A stretch of 58,978 nt of DNA from Muribaculaceae bacterium Zag1 (lineage in GTDB: Bacteria; Bacteroidota; Bacteroidia; Bacteroidales; Muribaculaceae): the NCBI GenBank assembly GCA_002633115.1, contig NWBJ01000047.1, positions 1 to 58,978 on the forward strand, written 5' to 3'. This document shows positions 34,828 through 43,448 of the stretch, piece after piece (position 1 is the stretch's first letter; each line of letters begins with the position of its first letter). The notes beneath the pieces were generated by a model. That model was given only the letters and a program-made list of their open reading frames with translations. It searched no databases and was not told the DNA's origin. The position numbers and the translations under genes are program-made.

Positions 34828-34944
34828 CGTAAGCACGGATAACGTAAGCACGGATAACGTAAGCACGGATAACGTAAGCACGTAAGATTTACGTAAGCAC
34901 ACTGGTGGGGCTTGAAATTGTCTATAAAGATAATTTCAAGTCCC
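34828..34944. repeat. CGTAAGCACGGATAA repeats and central stem after GH43
   Basis: Three 15-bp CGTAAGCACGGATAA units are followed by two partial ones (to 34900). Then comes a 13-bp stem (34907-34919 with 34932-34944, one G-U pair). The units are complementary to the GTGCTTACG units at 35096-35172, so the gap can also form one very long fold. Confidence 0.8.
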
Positions 34945-34989
34945 ATTAATTTTTTATCGTCAAATTAAATCTTTATCTTCAGGCTTAAA

Positions 34990-35079
34990 TTTATCCTCTA
35001 ATCAAAATTTATCCTCTAATCAAAATTTATCATCTAATCAAAATTTATCATCTAATCAAAACTTATCATCAAATTAAAT
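34990..35079. repeat. 18-bp tandem repeat, about five copies
   Basis: The unit TTTATCCTCTAATCAAAA (later copies TTTATCATC...) begins at 34990, 35008, 35026 and 35044, with a fifth degenerate copy. It is very A/T-rich and sits in the loop between the two complementary CGTAAGCAC arrays. Confidence 0.85.
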
Positions 35080-35095
35080 TTTGTTTACAATCTCT

Positions 35096-35172
35096 GTGTG
35101 CTTACGTAAAGCTTACGTGCTTACGTTTTACGTGCTTACGTTTTACTGCTTACGTTTTTCGTGCTTACGTTT
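35096..35172. repeat. GTGCTTACG repeats before the GH30 terminator
   Basis: Five copies of GTGCTTACGT-type words, complementary to the array at 34828-34900. Together these repeats and the terminator fill the 405-bp gap between the convergent GH43 and GH30 genes; no gene is visible in it. Confidence 0.85.
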
Positions 35173-35180
35173 AGGCAATA

Positions 35181-35211
35181 AAAAAGCCCCGCGTCATCAC
35201 GACGAAGGGCT
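35181..35211 (-). terminator. Intrinsic terminator of the SusC/SusD/GH30 operon
   Basis: On the minus strand AGCCC and GACG/CGTC segments pair to give a GC-rich stem followed by TTTTTA. It starts 20 bp after the GH30 stop. Confidence 0.75.
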
Positions 35212-35230
35212 CCAGTCTGAAATCACTAAC

Positions 35231-36925
35231 TTAATTGAGAGTATAAACAACTGTTGTAACCGAGGATGGTTCAAGCACCACTCTGTAGTCTACGTTCCAC
35301 TCTTCACCTTCGAGATTCTTGGTGGCAGTGGTCGTGTAGCGCATAATCTTGGTTGGCGTTGATGGCCAGTTCCCGTACTCGATATTGAGCTTTACGCCCT
35401 TTTCGGCATTGCGGTTGGTGTAGACGCAGACGAGCTCATTGCCGTCAGGCGAAATCCAAGCATCGCCAAAGAAATATGACGAGTCGATTACGTTCAGGTC
35501 GACGCGGGTGTATCCTGGGCGGACAAAGCGGCTGTAATTGCCCAGTACCCAAAGTGTGCGGAAGGCTTCGACGGTTCCTTCTGCCGTAAAGTCATTGCTG
35601 TAGTTGCCACCGGCGGGCACGCAGTTGATGAGCATGAAGCGGTCCATTTGGCTCCAGCGCTCTACCGACATTGCTGTCCAGTAGTGCCAAGCTGTCACGC
35701 CAGCCTTGACAAAGTCGTTGTGGATCACCATGGCCATCCATTGAGCGATATCCCAATAGTTGCTCTCCTCGGTGCCTTCCTCATACTGGCTGGTGCCATT
35801 TACGAGGAGCGACCACTCGGTTTGCCACAGCTTAACGCCGTATTGAGCAGCTATGTTGGCGGCTTTTTCGCGCACGGTGCGCATGCCGTCCCATGAGCCA
35901 TCGGTGTAGTAGCTGTGCACGCTCATGTTGTCAAGACGGCTGAGGTCGCCAACGTAAGCCTCATCTTCAGGATTGAAGAAGTGAGCGAAGGTGTTCTCGT
36001 AGTCATCAGCGCCTTGATAGAGCACATCGTAAGCGCCAGCTTCGCCAAGCGATATCTTAGTGCTGATGCCCTTGTTGTCGAGAGCGCTGTTGAGCTCGCG
36101 AGCAATCATAGCCACTTGGCTATTCTTCCAGCCTGAACCCTCTTGCGATGATCCATTCCAGGTGTACTGTGGTTCATTAACGGGTGAGATATGGCTAATA
36201 TTGTAACCTTCGTTAACAAAATGTTGTGCTACGCTTGCCATATACTCAGCAAACACCGGATAATCCTTGTCGCGGATGTTAGCATTGTGGTTGCGCTTGC
36301 TGACGCCCTTGCCGTTGTAGGTCACTTGCACGATGGGCGAGTTGCTGAACAGCACATAGTTCTCCACACCGTACTGCTTGGCTTGCTCCATAAAGTAGCG
36401 CTGACCTGGGCATTTCGTCCAGTCGTAAGTGATGTTGCCATCGTCATCGACGGTGTCGACAAAGCTTGGCATGCGGTTGTTGGCGTTGTCCTCATCGATG
36501 CCGCTGTCATTGCCGAGCTCCTCGGTGCCAGCACCCAGGTTGAAGCGCCAGGTACTGAGGCCGATGCCCTTAGGCTGGTTGTTGACAATCTCGGTCGAGA
36601 AGAGCCACTCGGCCATTTGGCCGCGGGTCGAGGTCCAGTACTGTCCCAGCTTGTTGGGGAGCCAGCAGTCGCTGGCGCCAATGCCTTCGCAAGTCTGGTA
36701 GCGGGTGTTGAAATCGATTTTGGTAGTCTTGCCCATAGTCTCGAAGCTATAGGTAGGCTCAACGATATCGGGGTCGGTCGGGGTGTCGATTATCTCTTCC
36801 TCCTCGCCGTCGAGCCAGTAGGTATAGTCCTCGTCATCGTCGTCGCATGCAGTGAGCATACCCATCGAGAGAGCCAAGGCCACGGCTGCGGCGCAATTGG
36901 TGAATATTCTATATTGCGTTTTCAT
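35231..36925 (-). CDS. Surface GH30 glycoside hydrolase lipoprotein
   Basis: This 564-residue protein has a lipoprotein signal peptide with Cys27 followed by DDDDED, an acidic stretch of the kind that directs Bacteroidetes lipoproteins to the cell surface. The TIM barrel carries E251 (acid/base) in ISPVNEPQYTW and E370 (nucleophile) in LWQTEWS, the GH30 pattern, with a C-terminal beta domain. Endo-beta-1,6-galactanase or (glucurono)xylanase activity are the main options. As the last gene of the SusC/SusD operon it probably makes the first cuts in the polysaccharide outside the cell. Confidence 0.88.
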   Translation of the reverse strand: MKTQYRIFTNCAAAVALALSMGMLTACDDDDEDYTYWLDGEEEEIIDTPTDPDIVEPTYSFETMGKTTKIDFNTRYQTCEGIGASDCWLPNKLGQYWTSTRGQMAEWLFSTEIVNNQPKGIGLSTWRFNLGAGTEELGNDSGIDEDNANNRMPSFVDTVDDDGNITYDWTKCPGQRYFMEQAKQYGVENYVLFSNSPIVQVTYNGKGVSKRNHNANIRDKDYPVFAEYMASVAQHFVNEGYNISHISPVNEPQYTWNGSSQEGSGWKNSQVAMIARELNSALDNKGISTKISLGEAGAYDVLYQGADDYENTFAHFFNPEDEAYVGDLSRLDNMSVHSYYTDGSWDGMRTVREKAANIAAQYGVKLWQTEWSLLVNGTSQYEEGTEESNYWDIAQWMAMVIHNDFVKAGVTAWHYWTAMSVERWSQMDRFMLINCVPAGGNYSNDFTAEGTVEAFRTLWVLGNYSRFVRPGYTRVDLNVIDSSYFFGDAWISPDGNELVCVYTNRNAEKGVKLNIEYGNWPSTPTKIMRYTTTATKNLEGEEWNVDYRVVLEPSSVTTVVYTLN

Positions 36926-36937
36926 TGTCAGCGAGTG

Positions 36938-38608
36938 TTAGAAGTTGGGGTTCTGGGTGATCGAACCATTGGATTGCTGCACCTCGTAAGTCGGGATTGG
37001 GAACAGCAGGTCGCGGTCGGCACGGAAGCCTGAGCCCTTGGCGGTGCTGCTTTCCACCTGGTTGTAAGCCTCATAGGGGTCGCTCATGGTAGCATTGTAC
37101 TTCACGAATGTACCATTCGAGCCCATGATTTGAGAAATCACGCGGTCGGAGGAGCCGTTGACCTTCCAGCGACGGATGTCGTAGATGCGGTTGCTCTCGA
37201 AGCAGAGCTCAAGGCGGCGCTCGAGGCGGATAGCTTCGCGCAGTTCGTTGCCCGATGTGATCACATTGTCAAGACCCACGCGGTTGCGCACCATGTTGAG
37301 GTAGGTGCGGGCCGAGCCATCGTTGCCGCTCTCATTGTAAGCCTCAGCAGCCATCAACAGCACGTCGCTGTAGCGCAAGATGCGGTAGTTTTGTGGCACC
37401 TTGTCGGTATTGTACACTTCAGGACGGTCAGTCAGAGGAATAAAGAACTTGCGCATTATGCGGCCGCTCTTATGTTGATCGGGACGGATGATGTAGCTCT
37501 GAGATGCATCGAAACCAAATTCGGCCTCCCAAGCAGCCACTGTGGTGGCATCGAGGTTATCATTGTTGGCGATGAACTCGTCAAATTGGTCTTCACCAGC
37601 GATTTCGGTGCAGCCGCATTTGATGATGCTCCAGCGCAGGCGCTCGGTGTCGCCAGCGGCGATGAAAGCATTCTCGAGGTCAGATGTGGGTTGGAACCAG
37701 CTCCAGCCGTCGCCAGGGCCGTTACGAGCGCCGGTGAAGGTTGGAATTGAAGAGCCGAGGCTGTAGGTAGCATCGTAGATAAACTGCACTTCGAAGATGC
37801 CTTCGCGCGAATTGTTGCCAGCGATCGACCAGCAGTCGCCATAGTTAGCATTGAGCGAATATTCGCCTGAATCGATAATCTTTTGGCAAGTGGCAGCGCA
37901 GGCAGCCCACTTCTCTTGATAGAGTTGAGCCTTGGCGAGGATGCCCAGAACGGCACCGCGGGTAGCGCGGCCCATGTCGCTCGAGCTGTATTCGCTGCGC
38001 TCAGGCAGGTGAGCAGCGGCCCATTCGAGCTCTTCTTCTATGAAAGCATAGATTTCGCTTTGGTCAGTGCGGGTGATGCCTTCGAGCTCACTCGGCATAG
38101 CAAACGAGGTGATGAAGGGCAGAGCGCCAAAGTTCTTGGTCAGGTCGAAGTAGTAGTAAGCGCGGAGGAATCGCATTTCAGCCTCGTACTGGTTGGTGAT
38201 GCTCTCGTCAAGATTGCTCTCCTGTACGCGAGAGATGCCAATGTTGCAGTTGAGGATGCCCTTGTAGCGATATTGCCAGAAGTTGCTGATTTCGCCCACT
38301 TGGGCCTGAGTGTCGCGGAACTCGGAGATAGCGTAGAAGTCGCAGTCCTGAGAGGTGTTGCCAGCCCAGAGGTCGTCGCTGGCCACGTCGAAGAGCATCC
38401 AGGGATACTCGATCTGCCACCAGCCGTAGAATGTGAGGTTGTTGTAGCAGCCCACGGTGTAATTGGCGATTTCCTCCTCAGTCTGGAAGTATGTGTCGAG
38501 GTTCTCTACACCGCGAGAATCCTCAGTGAGGAAGTCCTCGCAGGAGGTGAGCATTCCTCCGCACAGAGCCACGCCAATGGCTGCCAACGTATATTTGATG
38601 TGTTTCAT
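36938..38608 (-). CDS. SusD-like surface glycan-binding lipoprotein
   Basis: This 556-residue SusD homologue has lipobox LTSC (Cys23) followed by EDFL, and SusD features FWQYRYKGILNCNIGISRV, MRFLRAYYYFDLTKNFGALPFI and RYSDVLLMAAEAYNESG. SusD proteins close over the SusC channel and hand over oligosaccharides. It starts 14 bp after the SusC stop and ends 12 bp before GH30, so the three form a tight unit. Confidence 0.95.
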   Translation of the reverse strand: MKHIKYTLAAIGVALCGGMLTSCEDFLTEDSRGVENLDTYFQTEEEIANYTVGCYNNLTFYGWWQIEYPWMLFDVASDDLWAGNTSQDCDFYAISEFRDTQAQVGEISNFWQYRYKGILNCNIGISRVQESNLDESITNQYEAEMRFLRAYYYFDLTKNFGALPFITSFAMPSELEGITRTDQSEIYAFIEEELEWAAAHLPERSEYSSSDMGRATRGAVLGILAKAQLYQEKWAACAATCQKIIDSGEYSLNANYGDCWSIAGNNSREGIFEVQFIYDATYSLGSSIPTFTGARNGPGDGWSWFQPTSDLENAFIAAGDTERLRWSIIKCGCTEIAGEDQFDEFIANNDNLDATTVAAWEAEFGFDASQSYIIRPDQHKSGRIMRKFFIPLTDRPEVYNTDKVPQNYRILRYSDVLLMAAEAYNESGNDGSARTYLNMVRNRVGLDNVITSGNELREAIRLERRLELCFESNRIYDIRRWKVNGSSDRVISQIMGSNGTFVKYNATMSDPYEAYNQVESSTAKGSGFRADRDLLFPIPTYEVQQSNGSITQNPNF

Positions 38609-38622
38609 CGTGAGTCAGTGTT

Positions 38623-41600
38623 TTAGAATTTGAAGTCGAGGCCGAAGAGATAAGTGCGCGGAGCCGGTGTGCCGTAGTCGTCAATACCGGTTTCAAGCAC
38701 GCTGCCGTCGTATTGCGGACGCTCTGGGTCGAGGCCAGAGTAACCAGTGATGGTGAAGAGGTTCTGAGCCGAAGCGTAGAGGCGTACTGTGCAGTTGCGG
38801 GTGAGCCACTTAGGCAGAGTGTAACCGATGGTGAGCAACTTGCAGCGGAAGTAGCTGCCATCCTCTACGTAGAAGCTTGATACCTTGCCCCAGTTGTTGT
38901 TGAGGTCAGAGGCCGACAGGCGAGGATACTCGGCATTGCGATTGTCTTCGCGCCAGCTGCTGTCGTAAGTGCCAGCATAAACGTTGCTGCCATCGGCGCC
39001 AGAGTAGCGCTGCTTGGTCAGATTGAATACATCGTTGCCAAATGTGCCATAGAAGTTGGCAGTGAAGTCGAAGTTCTTGTAACCGAGGCTCAGGTTGACA
39101 CCCATTGTCAGGTCGGGATACGGGTTGCCGATAAATGTCTTATCGTTCTCATCGAGCACGCCGTCATGGTTGAGGTCGGCGAAGATGAGGTCACCAGGCT
39201 GAGCGCTGGGCTGCAGCAGGGTGCCGTTCTCATCGCTATGAGCGTAAATCTGGCTCCAGCTCTGGAAGATGCCGAGGCACTGGTATCCATAGAATCGGCC
39301 GATCAGTTGTCCATCATAGCTGCGGGTGAGCGAACCATCGTTGAGTTTATTGCCAGCAGCGTCAACCGGGCCTTCGCCTGAGAATTTGATAGCCTTGTTT
39401 CTTACGCCTGAGAGCTGTACGCCTAAGTCATAGCGGAAGTCGCCGCTTTGGTCGCGCCAGTTGACTGCCAATTCCCAACCAGTAGCCTTCATCGAGCCGA
39501 TGTTGGAGGTAAGGGTAGCGTTCCAAGCGGGGAAGCCAGATGCCAAGATGTTCTGCTTGTCATAGAGCATGTCGTGCGACTTCTTAACATAGAAGTCAGC
39601 TGTAACGCTCAGTCGGCTGTTGAATGCCAACAGGTCCATACCGATATCGTAGTCCTCGACAGTCTCCCATTTGAGGGTGTTGTTGCCCACCGTACCGATT
39701 GCAACACCCGGTACGCGCTCGCCGCCATATACATAGTCGCTCGAGGTGAGCTGTGACATGTATGCGCCGTTGCTGATAGCTTGGTTACCTACCTTACCCC
39801 AGCCGAGACGGAGTTTCCAGTCGTTCATCCAAGTCCAGTTGTGAGCGAAGTTCTCTTGAGCGATACGCCAAGCCAATGATACTGAGGGGAATGTAGCCCA
39901 CTTAGAACCGGAGGGGAAGCGCGAGCTACCGTCAGAACGGATTGAAGCAGTCAAGTAGTAGCGGCCATCGTAGTTGTACATGATACGACCCAGGACAGAT
40001 GCGAGGGTGTTGAACTCAGTTTCGCTCGAAGCCTCTTGATCGCCAGTACCGGCGCTAACCTCGTGGAGCAATTCGCTCTCGCCGGGGATGTCTTTGCGCT
40101 GTCCCCAGAGTTTGTAGTAGGCGTAGCGCTCAGCGGTGAAGCCGCCCATCACTGTGAGGTTGTGCACCTTGTTGAAGGTCTCCATAAAGGTGATGGTATT
40201 TGTCCAGCTCCAGTCGCACCATTCCTTATAGTGGCGCTCCTGCTTGTTTTCGTCACTCTTTTCGAGAGCGTCGATCCAGAAGAGCGGGGTGTATGCGTCG
40301 TAGCGTTCAAACTGTACGTTAGCGCCAAATTGGGTGCGGAGCACGAGTTGGTCAATAGGCTTGATTTGCAGATAGGGGCTCATCAAGAACTCCATCTTGC
40401 GGCTCTTGTCATTGCCGGCACGGCTGATGGTAGCCACTGGGTTCCAAGTCTGGTTGTTGTAGCTGCGCTGGTAGCCCTGCTCGGGGTCATTGTTGATGTA
40501 GATGGGGGTAGTGGGGTCCATCGACATGCACGATGAGATTTGGTTGGGGCTGTTCTCCCATTGCTCCATGGTCGGGGCCATTTCTACGCCAAATTGCACG
40601 TATTTGATGGGGTTCCAGTCAACGTTGAGGCGCATATTGAGCTTGTCCCAATAACCAACATCGTATTGCGATTCGTTGCGATAGTATCCAACCGAGAAGT
40701 TGTAGGTCATAGTCTCAGAGCCACCGCTCACGCCGAGAGTATAATTCTGTACCAGGGCGGTCTTGTGGATTGTCTCATCCCACCAGTCGGTGCCGTCAGC
40801 ATCGCTTACGTTGTCAGCGCCTACCCAAGCAGCCACGCGGCCGTCGTTGGCGTAGCGAGCCTTGAACACCTTTTCGTATTCGCTGGCCTTGGCGATGTCG
40901 GGCTTGTTGATGGTCTTGAAGCCAACCGAAGCTGAGAAGCTTACGCTGGTCTTGCCGGCCACGCCCTTCTTGGTGGTGATAAGGATTACACCGTTAGAAC
41001 CACGGGTACCGTAGATAGCGGTAGCGGATGCGTCCTTGAGGACCTCCATCGATTCGATATCGTTGGTGTTGAGGAAGTTGATGTTGTCGCCTACGGGCAT
41101 GCCATCAACCACGTAGAGAGGGTCAGAACCGTTGACGGTGGTAATACCGCGGATTTGCACCTTAGGTTTGTCGCCCGGGCTACCGCCAGTCGATATTTGC
41201 ACACCGCTCACCTTGCCTTGCAGAGCGTCCATGGCGTTGCCGGTCTGCATCTCGGTGATTTGTTTGCCTTTTACGGTCGAGATTGAGCTAGTAAGGTCGC
41301 TCTTCTTAACTGTACCGTAACCGATCACCACGAGCTCTTCGAGTTGAGCTGAGCTGTCGCTGAGCACGATGTCTATTTCGGTGCGGCCTTTCACGGGCAC
41401 TTCCTGCTCGTTGAATCCCACGTAGCTCACTACGAGCACAGCGTCAGCGGGGATGTTGGCTATGCGGTAGTTGCCGTCGATGTCGGTGTTGACACCCATA
41501 GTGGTGTCTTTCACCCTTACAGAGGCGCCAATCAGTGGCTCACCATCCGAGGCTCCGGTCACTACGCCAGTCACTGTGACAGTTTCCTGCGAGTATCCGA

Positions 41601-41646
41601 GCAAGGCGAGCAGCGCCAAGCATATTGTTAAGATATGTCGTTTCAT
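38623..41646 (-). CDS. SusC-like TonB-dependent oligosaccharide transporter
   Basis: This 1007-residue protein has a signal peptide (ending GYSQ), a carboxypeptidase-regulatory-like domain (about 22-105, VTGVVTGASDGEPLIGASV), a plug domain (VVIGYGTVKKSDLTSSIS to YGTRGSNGVILITTKKG) and a long outer-membrane barrel ending in a terminal Phe (YLFGLDFKF). It imports the oligosaccharide bound by the adjacent SusD, using TonB energy. It is preceded at 16 bp by the SusE-like lipoprotein gene. Confidence 0.96.
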   Translation of the reverse strand: MKRHILTICLALLALLGYSQETVTVTGVVTGASDGEPLIGASVRVKDTTMGVNTDIDGNYRIANIPADAVLVVSYVGFNEQEVPVKGRTEIDIVLSDSSAQLEELVVIGYGTVKKSDLTSSISTVKGKQITEMQTGNAMDALQGKVSGVQISTGGSPGDKPKVQIRGITTVNGSDPLYVVDGMPVGDNINFLNTNDIESMEVLKDASATAIYGTRGSNGVILITTKKGVAGKTSVSFSASVGFKTINKPDIAKASEYEKVFKARYANDGRVAAWVGADNVSDADGTDWWDETIHKTALVQNYTLGVSGGSETMTYNFSVGYYRNESQYDVGYWDKLNMRLNVDWNPIKYVQFGVEMAPTMEQWENSPNQISSCMSMDPTTPIYINNDPEQGYQRSYNNQTWNPVATISRAGNDKSRKMEFLMSPYLQIKPIDQLVLRTQFGANVQFERYDAYTPLFWIDALEKSDENKQERHYKEWCDWSWTNTITFMETFNKVHNLTVMGGFTAERYAYYKLWGQRKDIPGESELLHEVSAGTGDQEASSETEFNTLASVLGRIMYNYDGRYYLTASIRSDGSSRFPSGSKWATFPSVSLAWRIAQENFAHNWTWMNDWKLRLGWGKVGNQAISNGAYMSQLTSSDYVYGGERVPGVAIGTVGNNTLKWETVEDYDIGMDLLAFNSRLSVTADFYVKKSHDMLYDKQNILASGFPAWNATLTSNIGSMKATGWELAVNWRDQSGDFRYDLGVQLSGVRNKAIKFSGEGPVDAAGNKLNDGSLTRSYDGQLIGRFYGYQCLGIFQSWSQIYAHSDENGTLLQPSAQPGDLIFADLNHDGVLDENDKTFIGNPYPDLTMGVNLSLGYKNFDFTANFYGTFGNDVFNLTKQRYSGADGSNVYAGTYDSSWREDNRNAEYPRLSASDLNNNWGKVSSFYVEDGSYFRCKLLTIGYTLPKWLTRNCTVRLYASAQNLFTITGYSGLDPERPQYDGSVLETGIDDYGTPAPRTYLFGLDFKF

Positions 41647-41661
41647 TGCTATTGCAGTTTA

Positions 41662-43302
41662 TCAGGGTTGATTAGGTACCAACTTGGCGCGGCCCAGGTG
41701 GGTATCAAAGTACAGGTAGTAGTCGCCAGCGTTATTCACGGTAGGTTTGGCCCACTTGTCGCCACTTCCGCCGTATATGAGTTGCTTGCGATAGTCTTCG
41801 CTGTCACGCCACATCTTCCAATCGGCTACGTCCTCGCCCCAGTACCAATCGAGGTATGCTTGCTTGATTGCATTGCCGTAGTAGTAGAATATGTCGCACT
41901 CACTGCTATCGTCAACGCGCCAAGATACGAAATTCCACCAACCTTGTGAGTGGTAATTTTGAATCATGAAATTCAATTCTTCTCCAGCTGAGTAAGATTG
42001 GGGCGTATCCCAATAATAGAGGTGAGGATTAGTAGAGTCTTGGGTAAAGCGAATGACATCTGTCGGACCTGTTGCGTATCCAAAATAGAATTCTTGCATC
42101 CAAGCGTCGTCAGTCGAGACCCAATCGTCTGTACCTGTGTCGACATATGAGAACCACATATTCAGGTTGTCTGAGCCGTAATCCCAGAATACAGGATCCA
42201 TGTAGTCGGCAACCTCGTAAGTAGCAACTGAATATTCGCCGCTGTCGGTGTTGAAGTTGATCTCGTAGTAAGTGTTGGCCTGCGGGAGCACGAGGGGCAG
42301 CACGTTGCCAGGTGAGTTGATGAACTTGGTGTCATCAGTCGGGTCAATGCCGTAGCAGATTGGCGAGAGAGCGCCCTTCTGCGGGATGAAGTAGATCTCG
42401 GTGTTGGCCTTCTGGTTGTAGTAGCGAGCGCGATACTGACATTCGCCAACTCTATCGACACGCATCGGCACACCGAATACGTCGGCATTCAGCTCTTCGG
42501 CTGTAGCCACGTCGGCAAGGTACATCTTAGAGAAGTCCACGCCGCCAAGCACTGTGATTGTGCCGCTGGCCGATGAGGAACGCACCTCGTTGTTTTGTGC
42601 CGGGAGGTCGTAAGCCTCGACTTGCACGATGTAGGCACCCTCTTCGTTGTCAAACTCTACCTCTTCGCAGTACGAGTACTTTGTCTTGCCGTACAACTCC
42701 ACGGTCATGGGATAGAACGAGCTGATTGATTCGCCGATTTCCTTGGTCGAGAGGTCATACTTGTTGACGCTCACAATCAGGTAATCGAGGCCTATATTGT
42801 CGGTAACAGTAAATTCGAGTGAGAATGAAGTAGTGGTTTCGCCCATAAGCACGGTGGTCTCAGCGCTGGGAGCCACGGTGAAAGTCGGGGCAGTGTAGTC
42901 GCCATCGAGGGTCACGACCACGGTCTGGGTGGTCTCGTTGCCGCAAATGTCGGTGACTGTCACCTCGATGTCGTATTGGTCAGCAGTTTTGTACTTCTGC
43001 AACTTGAAATCGTAATTGAGATCATACGAGGTGAGAGGCTCGCCGTAGATCTCGATGATGTCGATTGTCTTTTTGAGATAGATGTCTGGGCACCAGAGTA
43101 AGATGGTAGAGATGCCATCAGCATCGGTGAGCGTACCCGAGATGTTGATGGTCTGTCCCCCCTCGGTGCGGATTGATGTCTGCAGCAGGTTGAGAGTGGG
43201 GTCAGCACCGTCGACCTTCTTCCAGTCATCATCGTCGTTGCAGCCGACGGCTCCCGCCAGGAGCGCGCCTACCGCAAGGAAAGATAGCAGTTTTTGGTTC
43301 AT
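41662..43302 (-). CDS. SusE/F-position surface lipoprotein
   Basis: This 546-residue protein has a lipobox ending at Cys21 followed by NDDDDW, a surface-export signal. The first half contains immunoglobulin-like beta domains (ISGTLTDADGISTILLW; DGDYTAPTFTVAPSAETTVLMGE; VTDNIGLDYLIVSVNK). The last 290 residues (from SKMYLADVATAEELN) are clearly related to the body of the next gene upstream. By position before SusC and by composition it is probably a glycan-binding protein that keeps substrate at the cell surface. I do not recognise the C-terminal module as a named family. Confidence 0.8.
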   Translation of the reverse strand: MNQKLLSFLAVGALLAGAVGCNDDDDWKKVDGADPTLNLLQTSIRTEGGQTINISGTLTDADGISTILLWCPDIYLKKTIDIIEIYGEPLTSYDLNYDFKLQKYKTADQYDIEVTVTDICGNETTQTVVVTLDGDYTAPTFTVAPSAETTVLMGETTTSFSLEFTVTDNIGLDYLIVSVNKYDLSTKEIGESISSFYPMTVELYGKTKYSYCEEVEFDNEEGAYIVQVEAYDLPAQNNEVRSSSASGTITVLGGVDFSKMYLADVATAEELNADVFGVPMRVDRVGECQYRARYYNQKANTEIYFIPQKGALSPICYGIDPTDDTKFINSPGNVLPLVLPQANTYYEINFNTDSGEYSVATYEVADYMDPVFWDYGSDNLNMWFSYVDTGTDDWVSTDDAWMQEFYFGYATGPTDVIRFTQDSTNPHLYYWDTPQSYSAGEELNFMIQNYHSQGWWNFVSWRVDDSSECDIFYYYGNAIKQAYLDWYWGEDVADWKMWRDSEDYRKQLIYGGSGDKWAKPTVNNAGDYYLYFDTHLGRAKLVPNQP

Positions 43303-43402
43303 AGAATGGGTATATAGGTAGTTAGATTAGGATTCCAGAGCAGGTAAGATTGGCACGGAATTTCTATTTCTGGAGAGATGCACTGTGTTTGGTAGAGAGT
43401 TA

Positions 43403-43436
43403 GGAATGCGCCCCAAGGATGACTGGGGCGCATTCC
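43403..43436 (-). other. 13-bp perfect stem between the first two PUL genes
   Basis: GGAATGCGCCCCA (43403-43415) pairs with 43424-43436 around an 8-base loop, 12 bp after the stop of the first gene. There is no U tract on the minus strand. It may terminate part of the transcripts or stabilise the first message. Confidence 0.65.
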
Positions 43437-43448
43437 CAACGTATGAGA

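Noticed and set aside
35648-38626. Long antisense frames across GH30 and SusD
   Set aside because: They arise from the codon bias of well-supported genes on the other strand and show no recognisable domain.
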